Positions 44,579 to 52,389 of a stretch of 57,910 nt of DNA are shown here, one piece after another (position 1 is the first letter of the stretch; each line of letters starts with the position of its first letter). The notes under the pieces were generated by a model. The model saw only the letters and a list, made by a program, of their open reading frames with translations, was not told the DNA's origin and did not search any database. The position numbers and the translations under genes were made by a program. The DNA is from Planctomycetaceae bacterium (lineage in GTDB: Bacteria > Planctomycetota > Planctomycetia > Planctomycetales > Planctomycetaceae), in assembly GCA_002722955.1 (NCBI GenBank), contig PBMZ01000052.1, positions 1 through 57,910 on the forward strand. The letters run 5' to 3'.

Positions 44579-46864
44579 ATGTGCTATCCGCGACTTGTCC
44601 AAGCGACGGTATTTATGGCAGTCGCGAGCTGGGTGATCGTCGGCCAACTCGCGGTGGCAGACGTCACTTACAATCAGGATGTTTTGCCGATCCTGGCAAA
44701 CAAGTGTTTTCGTTGTCACGGGGCCGATAGTGCTGCTCGCCAAGCGAGTTTGAGATTGGACCGGCGTGACGACGCGCTGAAACGTCGAGATGGCAGCGCT
44801 GCGATCGTTGCCGGCAAGCCAGATCAAAGCGAGTTGCTTCGCCGGATCGAGGCGAACGACGACACCAAGATGCCGCCTGCGGAGAGTCAACTTTCACTGA
44901 CCAAAGCAGAAAAGCAAATTCTAAGGCAGTGGATTGCAGACGGTGCCATCTACGAAACGCACTGGGCATTTCAGTTGCCCGTGAAATCAAAGCCCCCAAC
45001 ATCCCAATGGGGCAACAACGAAATCGACGCCTTCATACATTCACGGCTCAAGCAGGCTGGCTTGAAGCCACAACAGCCAGCGTCGAAAGAAGAACTGCTT
45101 CGCCGCGTCAGCTTTGATTTGAACGGCCTGCCGCCGACACTCGAGGAACTCGACAACTTCCTGGCGGACAAAACAGACACCGCCTTCGACCGCGTCGTCG
45201 ATCGCCTCTTGAAGTCGCCACGATATGGCGAGCGAATGGCCATGTGGTGGCTCGACGGCGCGCACTATGGCGACAGCCACGGTTACGACAACGACCTAGA
45301 GAACAGTCAATGGCCCTGGCGAAACTGGGTCATCCAATCATTCAACGACAACAAACCGTTCGACGAATTCACGATTGAGCAATTGGCGGGGGACCTACTT
45401 GCCGATCCAACGGAAAGTCAAATCCTGGCGACCGCCTTCAACCGCAACCACCGAATCCAAACCGAAGGTGGAGCCATCGACGAGGAATGGCGAACGGAAT
45501 ACGTCATCGACCGCGTCGAGACGATGGGAGCCGTTTGGATGGGCCTCACGTTGGGCTGTTGTCGTTGCCATGATCACAAATTCGACCCCATCAGCCAGCG
45601 CGAGTTTTATCAACTCTTCGCACTGTTTAACAATCTGGACGAGAAAGGTTTCATCAACAATCTGCGCGGCGCCGCCGAGCCGCGCATGCGTTATCAGTCC
45701 GATCAGTACGAACAAGCCGCCAGCAAAATCAAACAACTCGAAGACAAGAAAAAACGCGAGCAAGCACTTAAGAGCCTGGATCAGAAATTCCCCACCGTCA
45801 TGATCATGCGAGACATGACCACACCGAGGAAGTCGTTCATCCTGCAGCGTGGCCAATATGATGCTCCTGGCGCGGAAGTTCTTCCGGGCTTGCCGCGGAC
45901 TCTGCCGCATGTGCCTGACAGAGAAAAGATCACGCGGTTGACGTTGGCACGTTGGCTTGTCGATGGCAAGCATCCGTTAACAGCCCGAGTTCTCGTGAAT
46001 CGCATTTGGGAACAACTGTTTGGAACAGGCATCGTCGAAAGCACGGAAAACATGGGCTTGCAAGCCGACCGGCCCAGCCATCCTAAGCTGCTTGATTGGT
46101 TAGCCGTTAATCTGGTCGAAAGTGGTTGGGACGTCAAAGCGCTACTCAGAAAGATCGTCAGCAGCACGACTTATCAGCAGAGTCACGTTGTCGACGCCGA
46201 CCGCTTACGGCTCGACCCGCTAAATCGACTGCTAAGTCGCGGGCCAAGAGGGCGGTTGCTAGCCGAAATGATCCGAGACCAGGCGCTTGCTGTATCCGGT
46301 TTGCTTCACGAGCAACTTGGCGGCCCCAGCGTGCGTCCTTATCAGCCAGCCGGTTTGTGGGAAGAAGTCGAGAAACGCGGCACGTATGTGCAAGACCACG
46401 GCACAGACCTTTACCGGCGCACGCTATACACGGCTATCCGCAAAACCGTCGTCACTCCGGAACTGATCATGTTCGACATGCCCAGCCGAGAAACATGCAC
46501 GATTCGGCGGTCGCGGACAAACACGCCACTGCAAGCTCTCCAATTGATGAACAACGTAACGTACGTCGAAGCGGCCAAGCATTTCGCGCAGAAAATGATG
46601 GTACACGGCAAGGATTCGCAAGCCCGACTTTCCTGGGGTTTCCGCCGAGTCACGATGCGGCGGGTTTCAGATTATGAACGGCGTGTACTTCTTGCTGGAT
46701 ACAACCGTCGCTTGGCACACTTTAAAGCAAATCCGGAATCCGCGCAGAAACTTCTTGAGCAAGGCGAGTCGAAAGTTTCCGACAAGTGGCCGACTGCGGA
46801 ACTTGCGGCGATGACGACCGTTGCCAATCTGCTCTTGAACTTGGATGAAGTTATCAACAAGTGA
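44579..46864 (+). CDS. PSCyt1-DUF1549-DUF1553 protein (PSD1, module d)
   Basis: The 761-residue protein is the shortest of the four. The signal (VFMAVASWVIVGQLAVA) is followed by a cytochrome domain with CFRCHG (Cys43, Cys46, His47). DUF1549 follows (FDLNGLPPTLEELDNF, YGERMAMWWLDGAHYGDSHG) with CCRCHDHKFDPI. Here the usual RWGRHWLDxARY reads RMAMWWLDGAHY. DUF1553 comes last (HPLTARVLVNRIWEQLFGTG). The DUF1501 partner overlaps or directly follows (GTGA at 46861-46864), so the module is translationally coupled. Upstream is the divergent region with module c. Confidence 0.92.
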   Translation: MCYPRLVQATVFMAVASWVIVGQLAVADVTYNQDVLPILANKCFRCHGADSAARQASLRLDRRDDALKRRDGSAAIVAGKPDQSELLRRIEANDDTKMPPAESQLSLTKAEKQILRQWIADGAIYETHWAFQLPVKSKPPTSQWGNNEIDAFIHSRLKQAGLKPQQPASKEELLRRVSFDLNGLPPTLEELDNFLADKTDTAFDRVVDRLLKSPRYGERMAMWWLDGAHYGDSHGYDNDLENSQWPWRNWVIQSFNDNKPFDEFTIEQLAGDLLADPTESQILATAFNRNHRIQTEGGAIDEEWRTEYVIDRVETMGAVWMGLTLGCCRCHDHKFDPISQREFYQLFALFNNLDEKGFINNLRGAAEPRMRYQSDQYEQAASKIKQLEDKKKREQALKSLDQKFPTVMIMRDMTTPRKSFILQRGQYDAPGAEVLPGLPRTLPHVPDREKITRLTLARWLVDGKHPLTARVLVNRIWEQLFGTGIVESTENMGLQADRPSHPKLLDWLAVNLVESGWDVKALLRKIVSSTTYQQSHVVDADRLRLDPLNRLLSRGPRGRLLAEMIRDQALAVSGLLHEQLGGPSVRPYQPAGLWEEVEKRGTYVQDHGTDLYRRTLYTAIRKTVVTPELIMFDMPSRETCTIRRSRTNTPLQALQLMNNVTYVEAAKHFAQKMMVHGKDSQARLSWGFRRVTMRRVSDYERRVLLAGYNRRLAHFKANPESAQKLLEQGESKVSDKWPTAELAAMTTVANLLLNLDEVINK

Positions 46865-46872
46865 ATTTAACC

Positions 46873-48303
46873 ATGCAAGAAACAGAAAATCCTTTTGGGC
46901 AACAGATAAGGCGACGAGCGTTCTTAAAGTCGTCAGCGCACGGCTTCGGAACCGCGGCGTTGGCATCGATGTTGGCAAGTGATGTCGGTGCTGCAAACTT
47001 TTCGACACCAAACGCTACGAGTCCAGCCGGAGCGCGTCGTGTGATTTACTTGTTCCAATCGGGTGGGCCGAGTCAATGCGATATGTTCGACCCAAAGCCC
47101 GAGTTGGAAAGCTTTCGCGGCAAGAATTTTCCGGATTCGATCCGCAAGGGGCAACGGATCACGACGATGACGTCGACGCAAGATTCGTTGCCGGTATTGC
47201 CGAGTCCATTCACGTACCGAAAATATGGCGACAGCGGTCTTGAGATTAGCGACGCCATGCCGCATCTGGGCAAAGTGGCCGACGACCTATGCGTGATTCG
47301 ATCGATGCACACCGAGGCTATCAATCACGATCCGGCGATAACATTCTTTCAGACCGGTTTTCAGTTGGCCGGCCGACCAAGCATTGGCTCGTGGGTTTCA
47401 TACGGCTTGGGAGCCTTAAATCGGAATTTGCCCAGTTATGTTGTGCTGACATCCCAAGGTGGCTCGGGATCGCAGCCGCTTTACAGTCGGCTTTGGTCGT
47501 CCGGATTCTTGCCGACAGAGTACTCAGGCGTCAAATTACGAAACACCGGCGCACCCGTCTTTTACCTCGCGAATCCTGATGGAATCAATAACTCGCTGCG
47601 TCGAGATATGCTCGACGATTTGGCTCAACTGAATCGAAAGCGACTGGAAGTTGTCGGTGATCCTGAAATCAAAGCTCGCATCGCTCAATATGAAATGGCA
47701 TTCCGAATGCAGTCCAGTGTTCCCGAGTTAGCGGATATTTCAGGCGAACCCCAGAGCGTGCTGGACCTATACGGTCCAGACGTGACGAAGCCTGGAACGT
47801 TTGCGCGGAACTGTTTGTTGGCTCGCCGGTTGGCTGAGCGAGACGTGCGGTTCATTCAGCTCTTTCACATGGGCTGGGATCATCACGCTAACTTGAAGGA
47901 CAAAATGACGCAGTCATGTGGCACGGCAGATCAGCCAACCGCTGGTTTAATCATGGATTTGAAACAACGCGGGTTGCTTGACGACACCTTGGTGATTTGG
48001 GGTGGCGAGTTTGGACGCACCGTTTACGCTCAGGCCAAGGACAATAAAGCGGGGCGAGATCATCATCCATACTGTTTTACGACATTGATGGCAGGTGCTG
48101 GCGTCAAAGGTGGCCACGTCCATGGAGAAACGGACGACTTTTGCTACAACATTGCTCGGGATCCCGTGCATGTGCATGATTTGAATGCAACCATCCTGCA
48201 TTTGCTGGGCTTGAAACACGAACAATTGACGTACAAATTCCAAGGCCGACAATATCGTTTGACCGATGTCCACGGCGAGGTCGTCCGTGATGTGTTGAGC
48301 TAG
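46873..48303 (+). CDS. DUF1501 protein (module d)
   Basis: The 476-residue protein has a Tat-like signal (QIRRRAFLKSSAHGFGTAAL) and the DUF1501 core: FQSGGPSQCDMFDPKPE, WGGEFGRTVYAQ, GRDHHPYCFTTLM, HDLNATILHLLGLKHEQ. The final segment reads HDLNAT rather than HDLHAT, so one likely metal His is Asn. The start could be the GTG at 46861, which overlaps the PSD1 stop by four bases, or the ATG at 46873 used here; neither has a strong ribosome site. An amidohydrolase gene follows after two repeats. Confidence 0.88.
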   Translation: MQETENPFGQQIRRRAFLKSSAHGFGTAALASMLASDVGAANFSTPNATSPAGARRVIYLFQSGGPSQCDMFDPKPELESFRGKNFPDSIRKGQRITTMTSTQDSLPVLPSPFTYRKYGDSGLEISDAMPHLGKVADDLCVIRSMHTEAINHDPAITFFQTGFQLAGRPSIGSWVSYGLGALNRNLPSYVVLTSQGGSGSQPLYSRLWSSGFLPTEYSGVKLRNTGAPVFYLANPDGINNSLRRDMLDDLAQLNRKRLEVVGDPEIKARIAQYEMAFRMQSSVPELADISGEPQSVLDLYGPDVTKPGTFARNCLLARRLAERDVRFIQLFHMGWDHHANLKDKMTQSCGTADQPTAGLIMDLKQRGLLDDTLVIWGGEFGRTVYAQAKDNKAGRDHHPYCFTTLMAGAGVKGGHVHGETDDFCYNIARDPVHVHDLNATILHLLGLKHEQLTYKFQGRQYRLTDVHGEVVRDVLS

Positions 48304-48335
48304 TGGTCCGCCCAGGTTGAGTTTACTGATTGTTT

Positions 48336-48408
48336 GTGAGCCGTGACGCGTTAGCGGCCGGGCATCAAGCAATACGTCGTGCCCGTGGCCTTACGGCCAG
48401 CAGCTCAC
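48336..48408. repeat. Imperfect palindrome (GTGAGC...GCTCAC)
   Basis: GTGAGC at 48336-48341 and GCTCAC at 48403-48408 close a GC-rich, imperfect hairpin (GGCCGGGC near 48356 against GCCCGTGGCC near 48381). It follows the DUF1501 stop by about 30 bases. Confidence 0.55.
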
Positions 48409-48456
48409 AGGACTCGTAACTCAACATGGACGCATCACTAGTTAACTGGAGACAAC

Positions 48457-48489
48457 AGAAGCCCGGCTTCTCCGAGAAGCCGGGCTTCT
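48457..48489. repeat. Palindrome family A, copy 2
   Basis: AGAAGCCCGGCTTCT (48457-48471) and AGAAGCCGGGCTTCT (48475-48489) form a perfect 15-bp stem with a 3-base loop. It lies 24 bases before the amidohydrolase ATG at 48514, close enough to affect translation if it is transcribed. Confidence 0.9.
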
Positions 48490-48513
48490 ATAAACACACG
48501 AGAGATCACAATC

Positions 48514-49467
48514 ATGAAAACGCATCAAATCAACCGCCGCTCGTTCATCGCTGGCACGGCAAGCAGCATCGCTCTCGCATCCATGCCCGACCTATATGCT
48601 GTACCTGACGACACGCCGAGAAAGATCGAGAAGCGCATCGACATGCACACTCATATCGGCACGTACACAGACGCGTCGAAGAAGCTTAGCGCCAAGGCAC
48701 TGGTCGAATGGATGGACGAGGTGCAAATCACTCAAGCGGTCGTGTTGCCGTTGGTCTCGCCCGAATCAACGACATTTCTGCAACTGCCCGACGCGGCGAT
48801 TAAAGCGTCGAAAGAGTTTCCAGACCGCTTGATCCCGTTTTGCTCAATTGACCCGCGTGCCATCATCAGGGGCGGAGTTCAGGGTCTTGTCGACATCATC
48901 AAAAGGTACGTCGACCAAGGTGCCAAAGGGTTTGGCGAACACAAAGTTGGCTTGGACTTTGACGATCCACTGATGATGCGCGTTTACGAAGCCTGCCAAG
49001 AAGTCGGCATCCCGCTACTCTTCCACATCGACAATCTAAGGGGCAAAGACAAGCCGGGACTGCCCAACCTCGAAAACGCCGTGCGGAGTTTTCCGGAGCT
49101 CAACTTCATCGGCCACGGTCCCGGTTGGTGGGCGTCGATTTCCGGCGACACTGACCAGAAATCGCTTGGTGGTTATCCGAAGGGGCCAGTTGCCGAAGGA
49201 GGCGCCATTGATCGTCTCATGGCCAAGTACCCGAACATTTACGGTGATCTTTCCGCCGGATCGGGTGCAAATTCCATTTCGCGCGATCTGAAGTTTGGCC
49301 GCGAGTTCTTGATTCGTCGACAAGATCGCATCATGTTCGGCACTGATTACCTAATGCCCGGTCAACAGGTCCCTCAGTTTGATCTGTTCGAGACACTGAA
49401 GTTACCAGCTGATGTCGAAGCCAAGATTTTCCACAAGAACGCCACGCGAGTCTTGAAGTTGTCGTAA
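48514..49467 (+). CDS. Tat-exported amidohydrolase (amidohydrolase 2/ACMSD-like)
   Basis: The 317-residue protein has a Tat-type signal (NRRSFIAGTASSIALASM) and a TIM-barrel metal-dependent hydrolase. HTHIG (His45, His47) gives the first metal pair, LLFHID and IGHGPGWW the later His ligands, and FGTDY the catalytic Asp. This is the Amidohydro-rel/ACMSD-like branch, whose members decarboxylate or hydrolyse. The substrate is unknown. A family A palindrome is in its leader, and a 23-bp palindrome follows its stop. Confidence 0.87.
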   Translation: MKTHQINRRSFIAGTASSIALASMPDLYAVPDDTPRKIEKRIDMHTHIGTYTDASKKLSAKALVEWMDEVQITQAVVLPLVSPESTTFLQLPDAAIKASKEFPDRLIPFCSIDPRAIIRGGVQGLVDIIKRYVDQGAKGFGEHKVGLDFDDPLMMRVYEACQEVGIPLLFHIDNLRGKDKPGLPNLENAVRSFPELNFIGHGPGWWASISGDTDQKSLGGYPKGPVAEGGAIDRLMAKYPNIYGDLSAGSGANSISRDLKFGREFLIRRQDRIMFGTDYLMPGQQVPQFDLFETLKLPADVEAKIFHKNATRVLKLS

Positions 49468-49498
49468 GTCGTAACGGAAACGCGCAAGCCACGGAATT

Positions 49499-49565
49499 CG
49501 TAGCTTGACTCTCTGAGTCGATCTTCTGATCTGCAGTAATGCTCGACTCAGAGAGTCAAGCTACG
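49499..49565. repeat. Palindrome, perfect 23-bp arms
   Basis: CGTAGCTTGACTCTCTGAGT and the next three bases (49499-49521) are the exact reverse complement of 49543-49565, with a 21-base loop. It lies between the convergent amidohydrolase and receiver-like genes, where a bidirectional terminator would be expected. Confidence 0.9.
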
Positions 49566-49608
49566 GAATCGCAACGCAGCTTGTGCTACTACGGTCTGAT
49601 TGCGTCGC

Positions 49609-49977
49609 TCAATCAGCGTCAAGATACTTCGAAATAATCTCGCCCATCTGAGACGAAAAGCGACTGTTGGGCATTACCTCTTCACAGCCCGCAGCTTCGG
49701 CAGCAGCAAGCTTTGCGGTTTGCACGTGAGGTCCAAACGCAATGACAGGAATCTCGCCCACCGCCGCAACGACGGAATCGATTTGAACGTCCGCTGCCGA
49801 AAGGTCCACGAATACCGCACGGTATGAGTTGGCGGCCACGAGTTCTGGCAATTGGCTAGTCGCGAATAGCGTCTCGATTCGAACACCAAGCTGGTTCGCC
49901 GTGGCCATCACCTTGCTTTGGAACATTAAGTCTTTGCAGATCAAGAGTGCTTGTGTGGGTTCAGTGCTTGAATTCAT
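49609..49977 (-). CDS. Degenerate response-regulator receiver-like protein
   Basis: The 122-residue protein has the alternating helix-strand pattern of a receiver domain (ALLICKDLMFQSKVMATA, YRAVFVDLSAADVQ, IPVIAFGPHVQTAKLAAAEA, CEEVMPNSRF). The central Asp in VFVDLS is present. Only one acidic residue is seen in the first loop, the Thr/Ser switch position is FG, and the usual conserved Lys is not seen near the end. It may not be phosphorylated in the usual way. The ATG at 49977 is preferred to TTG 49989. No output domain or kinase is near. Confidence 0.7.
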   Translation of the reverse strand: MNSSTEPTQALLICKDLMFQSKVMATANQLGVRIETLFATSQLPELVAANSYRAVFVDLSAADVQIDSVVAAVGEIPVIAFGPHVQTAKLAAAEAAGCEEVMPNSRFSSQMGEIISKYLDAD

Positions 49978-50039
49978 GGAATGCGCCAAGTTAGAGTGGC
50001 CTCGAACAAAAACGTTTCCAGCAAGGTATCTTTATAGCA

Positions 50040-51143
50040 ATGAAAATCAAGCGAATCCTCGCCTATCAAGTCGACCTTCCGCTACATGAGGGAAGTTATA
50101 ACTGGTCGGGTGGCAAATCTGTCTCGGTGTTCGACAGCACGATTGTGGCCATTGAAACCGATGTCGGAGTCACCGGTTATGGAGAAATCTGCCCACTTGG
50201 GCCCTTCTATTTGCCCGCGTACGCCAACGGCGCCCGAGCTGGAATCGCCGAGTTGGGGCAACATCTATTGGGACATGATCCCACTCGAATCGGCCCATTA
50301 AATCACTTTATGAACAAAGCCCTGAAAGGTCACCCATACGTCAAAACTGCGATCGACATCGCTTGCTGGGACATACTGGGCAAGGTCTCTGGTCAGCCAG
50401 TTTGCGAATTACTGGGCGGTCGTCACGAGGAGAGCTTTCCGCTGTACCGCGCGATTTCTCAAGAAGCACCAGAACAAATGGCCGCAAAAGTAGCCGGCTA
50501 TCGTGCGGAAGGATACCGCAAATTCCAACTCAAAGTCGGCGGCGATCCCCAGACGGACATTCAGCGGATTCACGCAGTCTCGAATGAACTTGAGACCGGC
50601 GACGTGTTGATAGCCGATGCAAACACCGGCTGGCTCATGCATGATGCCGCGCGAGTTGTCCGCGGAGTCAAGGACGTCGATGTTTACATCGAACAACCGT
50701 GCCTCTCGTACGACGAATGCCTGACCATTCGACGCCGCACAGATCATCCCTTCGTACTGGACGAATCAATCGACGGCTTAGCAGTCTTGCTGCGAGGCCA
50801 CTCCGACGGCGCGATGGATGCTGTGAACATCAAGATCAGCAAGTTTGGAGGGCTGACACCAGCCAAGCTGGCCCGCGACCTATGTAGCTCGCTGGGCATA
50901 GCCATGACCATCGAAGACTCCTGGGGAGGCGACATTACAACGGCGGCCATTGCTCACTTGGCGCATAGTACGGAACCCGAGTTGTTGTTCACGTCGACAG
51001 ATTTCAACAGCTATGTCACCGTCAGCACGGCCGAAGGCGCACCGCAACGCAAAAACGGCAGGCTGGCAGCGTCGACAGAACCAGGACTTGGCGTTGAACC
51101 ACGGTTCGATGTGTTGGGTGACCCCGTGGTTGTCGTTGAATGA
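50040..51143 (+). CDS. Enolase-superfamily dehydratase, cis-3-hydroxyproline dehydratase-like
   Basis: The 367-residue cytosolic protein has a complete mandelate-racemase active site: Lys165 in KFQLKVGGD, Asp193 in ADANTGW, Glu218 in IEQPC, Asp241-Glu242 in LDES and Lys265 in NIKISKFGG. The N-terminal cap reads [15 protein letters not shown] and [19 protein letters not shown], which I recall from cis-3-hydroxy-L-proline dehydratases of the family (Labrenzia type). That enzyme turns hydroxyproline into a pyrroline carboxylate. The assignment is moderate because related muconate and galactarate enzymes share the site. Unlike the exported relative at 13119, this one has no signal and an intact metal site. 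Confidence 0.85.
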   Translation: MKIKRILAYQVDLPLHEGSYNWSGGKSVSVFDSTIVAIETDVGVTGYGEICPLGPFYLPAYANGARAGIAELGQHLLGHDPTRIGPLNHFMNKALKGHPYVKTAIDIACWDILGKVSGQPVCELLGGRHEESFPLYRAISQEAPEQMAAKVAGYRAEGYRKFQLKVGGDPQTDIQRIHAVSNELETGDVLIADANTGWLMHDAARVVRGVKDVDVYIEQPCLSYDECLTIRRRTDHPFVLDESIDGLAVLLRGHSDGAMDAVNIKISKFGGLTPAKLARDLCSSLGIAMTIEDSWGGDITTAAIAHLAHSTEPELLFTSTDFNSYVTVSTAEGAPQRKNGRLAASTEPGLGVEPRFDVLGDPVVVVE

Positions 51144-51162
51144 GAAGATTGCAATTGTGCAC

Positions 51163-51236
51163 AATACAAGCACGACGCGCAAGCAAGTGTGTTCAAGGTG
51201 AGAATGATTCACTCGCTTGCGCTTCGTGCTTGTATT
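51163..51236. repeat. Inverted repeat, 27-bp arms (AATACAAGCACGA)
   Basis: The arm at 51163-51189 (AATACAAGCACGACGCGCAA and on) matches the reverse complement of 51210-51236 with two mismatches, around a 20-base loop. It lies 19 bases after the dehydratase stop and 14 before the stop of the convergent hydrolase gene, as a terminator would. Confidence 0.85.
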
Positions 51237-51250
51237 GAGTGTCCGATGAC

Positions 51251-52183
51251 CTAGCCCAAGTGTTTCTCAAAGACGGCTTTCGTGCGTTTCCACATTTCGT
51301 CGGAAAGCACGTGGCCGCTGCCTTCTTCGATGTAATGAGTGAAGTTGCGCTCGGCATGCATTGACTCATAAGCTTGGGCAATGACTTTGATGCCGTTGCG
51401 AACTTCATCGATCGGGCTGCCTCCGTCAAGCTCGCCAAAGTTCAGATGCAACGCTCGCGGAGCAATCAGAGCAGCAATGTCGGGTGTGTCGCCGTATTGA
51501 AAGATGCCCGGTACGAAATTCGGAAAACAGTGCAACATGTGGTTGCGATGAATGGCTTTGTAAGTTGGCAAGCAGCAGTTGCCGACCAAACACTTGAGCC
51601 GCTCTTCCCAAGGGCCAATCAACCAAGTATGCGTCGAGCCCATCGAATGACCGTAGCAACCAAGCTTGTCGCCCTTCACTTCTGGACGGCTGACAAGAAA
51701 ATCGATTGCACGTTTCATGTCCAGGATGTTCTTCCAGGCCATGCTCTTTCCGTCGACGACATAACGTAAGAACTCGAAGCGTTCGAAGTTGCCACCGCGG
51801 AGCTTCTTTGTTGGATCTTGACGTTCCTCGAAGACCAACGCGTCGGGACACAGAACAACATAGCCCTCTTTCGCCAGAGCCGCCCCCGTGTAGTGCATCT
51901 CGGCACCAGCCAGTCCCGCTGGCTCGGATTTGCCTAAGTGATACTGCCCATTATGTTGGTGCCAGACCGCGATGCCGGGCGCGGGGTTCTTGGCGTCCAC
52001 GCCATCCGGGACAAGTAGCATGGCGGGGATTGGATCGTTTGGTTCGGCGTCGTAATACAACGACTCGATCCGGTAGCCATCTTTGCGAATCGTCTCGCGA
52101 TGTTTGACGTTCAAAGGACAAGGCTCCGGCCATTCACCACCAAGACCTTCTAGCAACTTTTCACGGAAACTCGCGTCAGCCAT
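51251..52183 (-). CDS. Alpha/beta hydrolase (dienelactone hydrolase-like)
   Basis: The 310-residue protein has an alpha/beta-hydrolase core. Ser180 sits in the nucleophile elbow GHSMGS, the acid is likely Asp in GELDGGSP, and the His is in EEGSGHVL. The segment PGIAVWHQHNGQYHLGKSE lies around the oxyanion region. Planctomycete relatives are often annotated as dienelactone hydrolases or acetyl xylan esterases. AGGAG stands 8 bases before the ATG at 52183, so the longer frame to 52258 is not used. No signal peptide is seen. Confidence 0.85.
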   Translation of the reverse strand: MADASFREKLLEGLGGEWPEPCPLNVKHRETIRKDGYRIESLYYDAEPNDPIPAMLLVPDGVDAKNPAPGIAVWHQHNGQYHLGKSEPAGLAGAEMHYTGAALAKEGYVVLCPDALVFEERQDPTKKLRGGNFERFEFLRYVVDGKSMAWKNILDMKRAIDFLVSRPEVKGDKLGCYGHSMGSTHTWLIGPWEERLKCLVGNCCLPTYKAIHRNHMLHCFPNFVPGIFQYGDTPDIAALIAPRALHLNFGELDGGSPIDEVRNGIKVIAQAYESMHAERNFTHYIEEGSGHVLSDEMWKRTKAVFEKHLG

Positions 52184-52276
52184 GTTTGAACTCCTGCAGC
52201 AATTAGAAGCCTGCATTGTGGCGCGTTGACTTCGTCGAACGCAAGTGAAAGCCAGCACTGATTCGTCGTGCTGAAA

Positions 52277-52332
52277 TCGTTTAACCCGTAGCCGAAGGCG
52301 AGGTGCATGCCCATAAACCTTCGGTTAAACGA
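52277..52332. repeat. Repeat family B, copy 3, in a hairpin
   Basis: TCGTTTAACC (52277-52286) and GGTTAAACGA (52323-52332) pair perfectly, enclosing a GCCGAAGG/CCTTCGG stretch. The left arm resembles the copies at 15241 and 19070. Confidence 0.75.
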
Positions 52333-52389
52333 AGACAACAGGCTTTGAACACGCAAGTAGCGCGAGCACGATGAATTGCCGCAAGCGGA

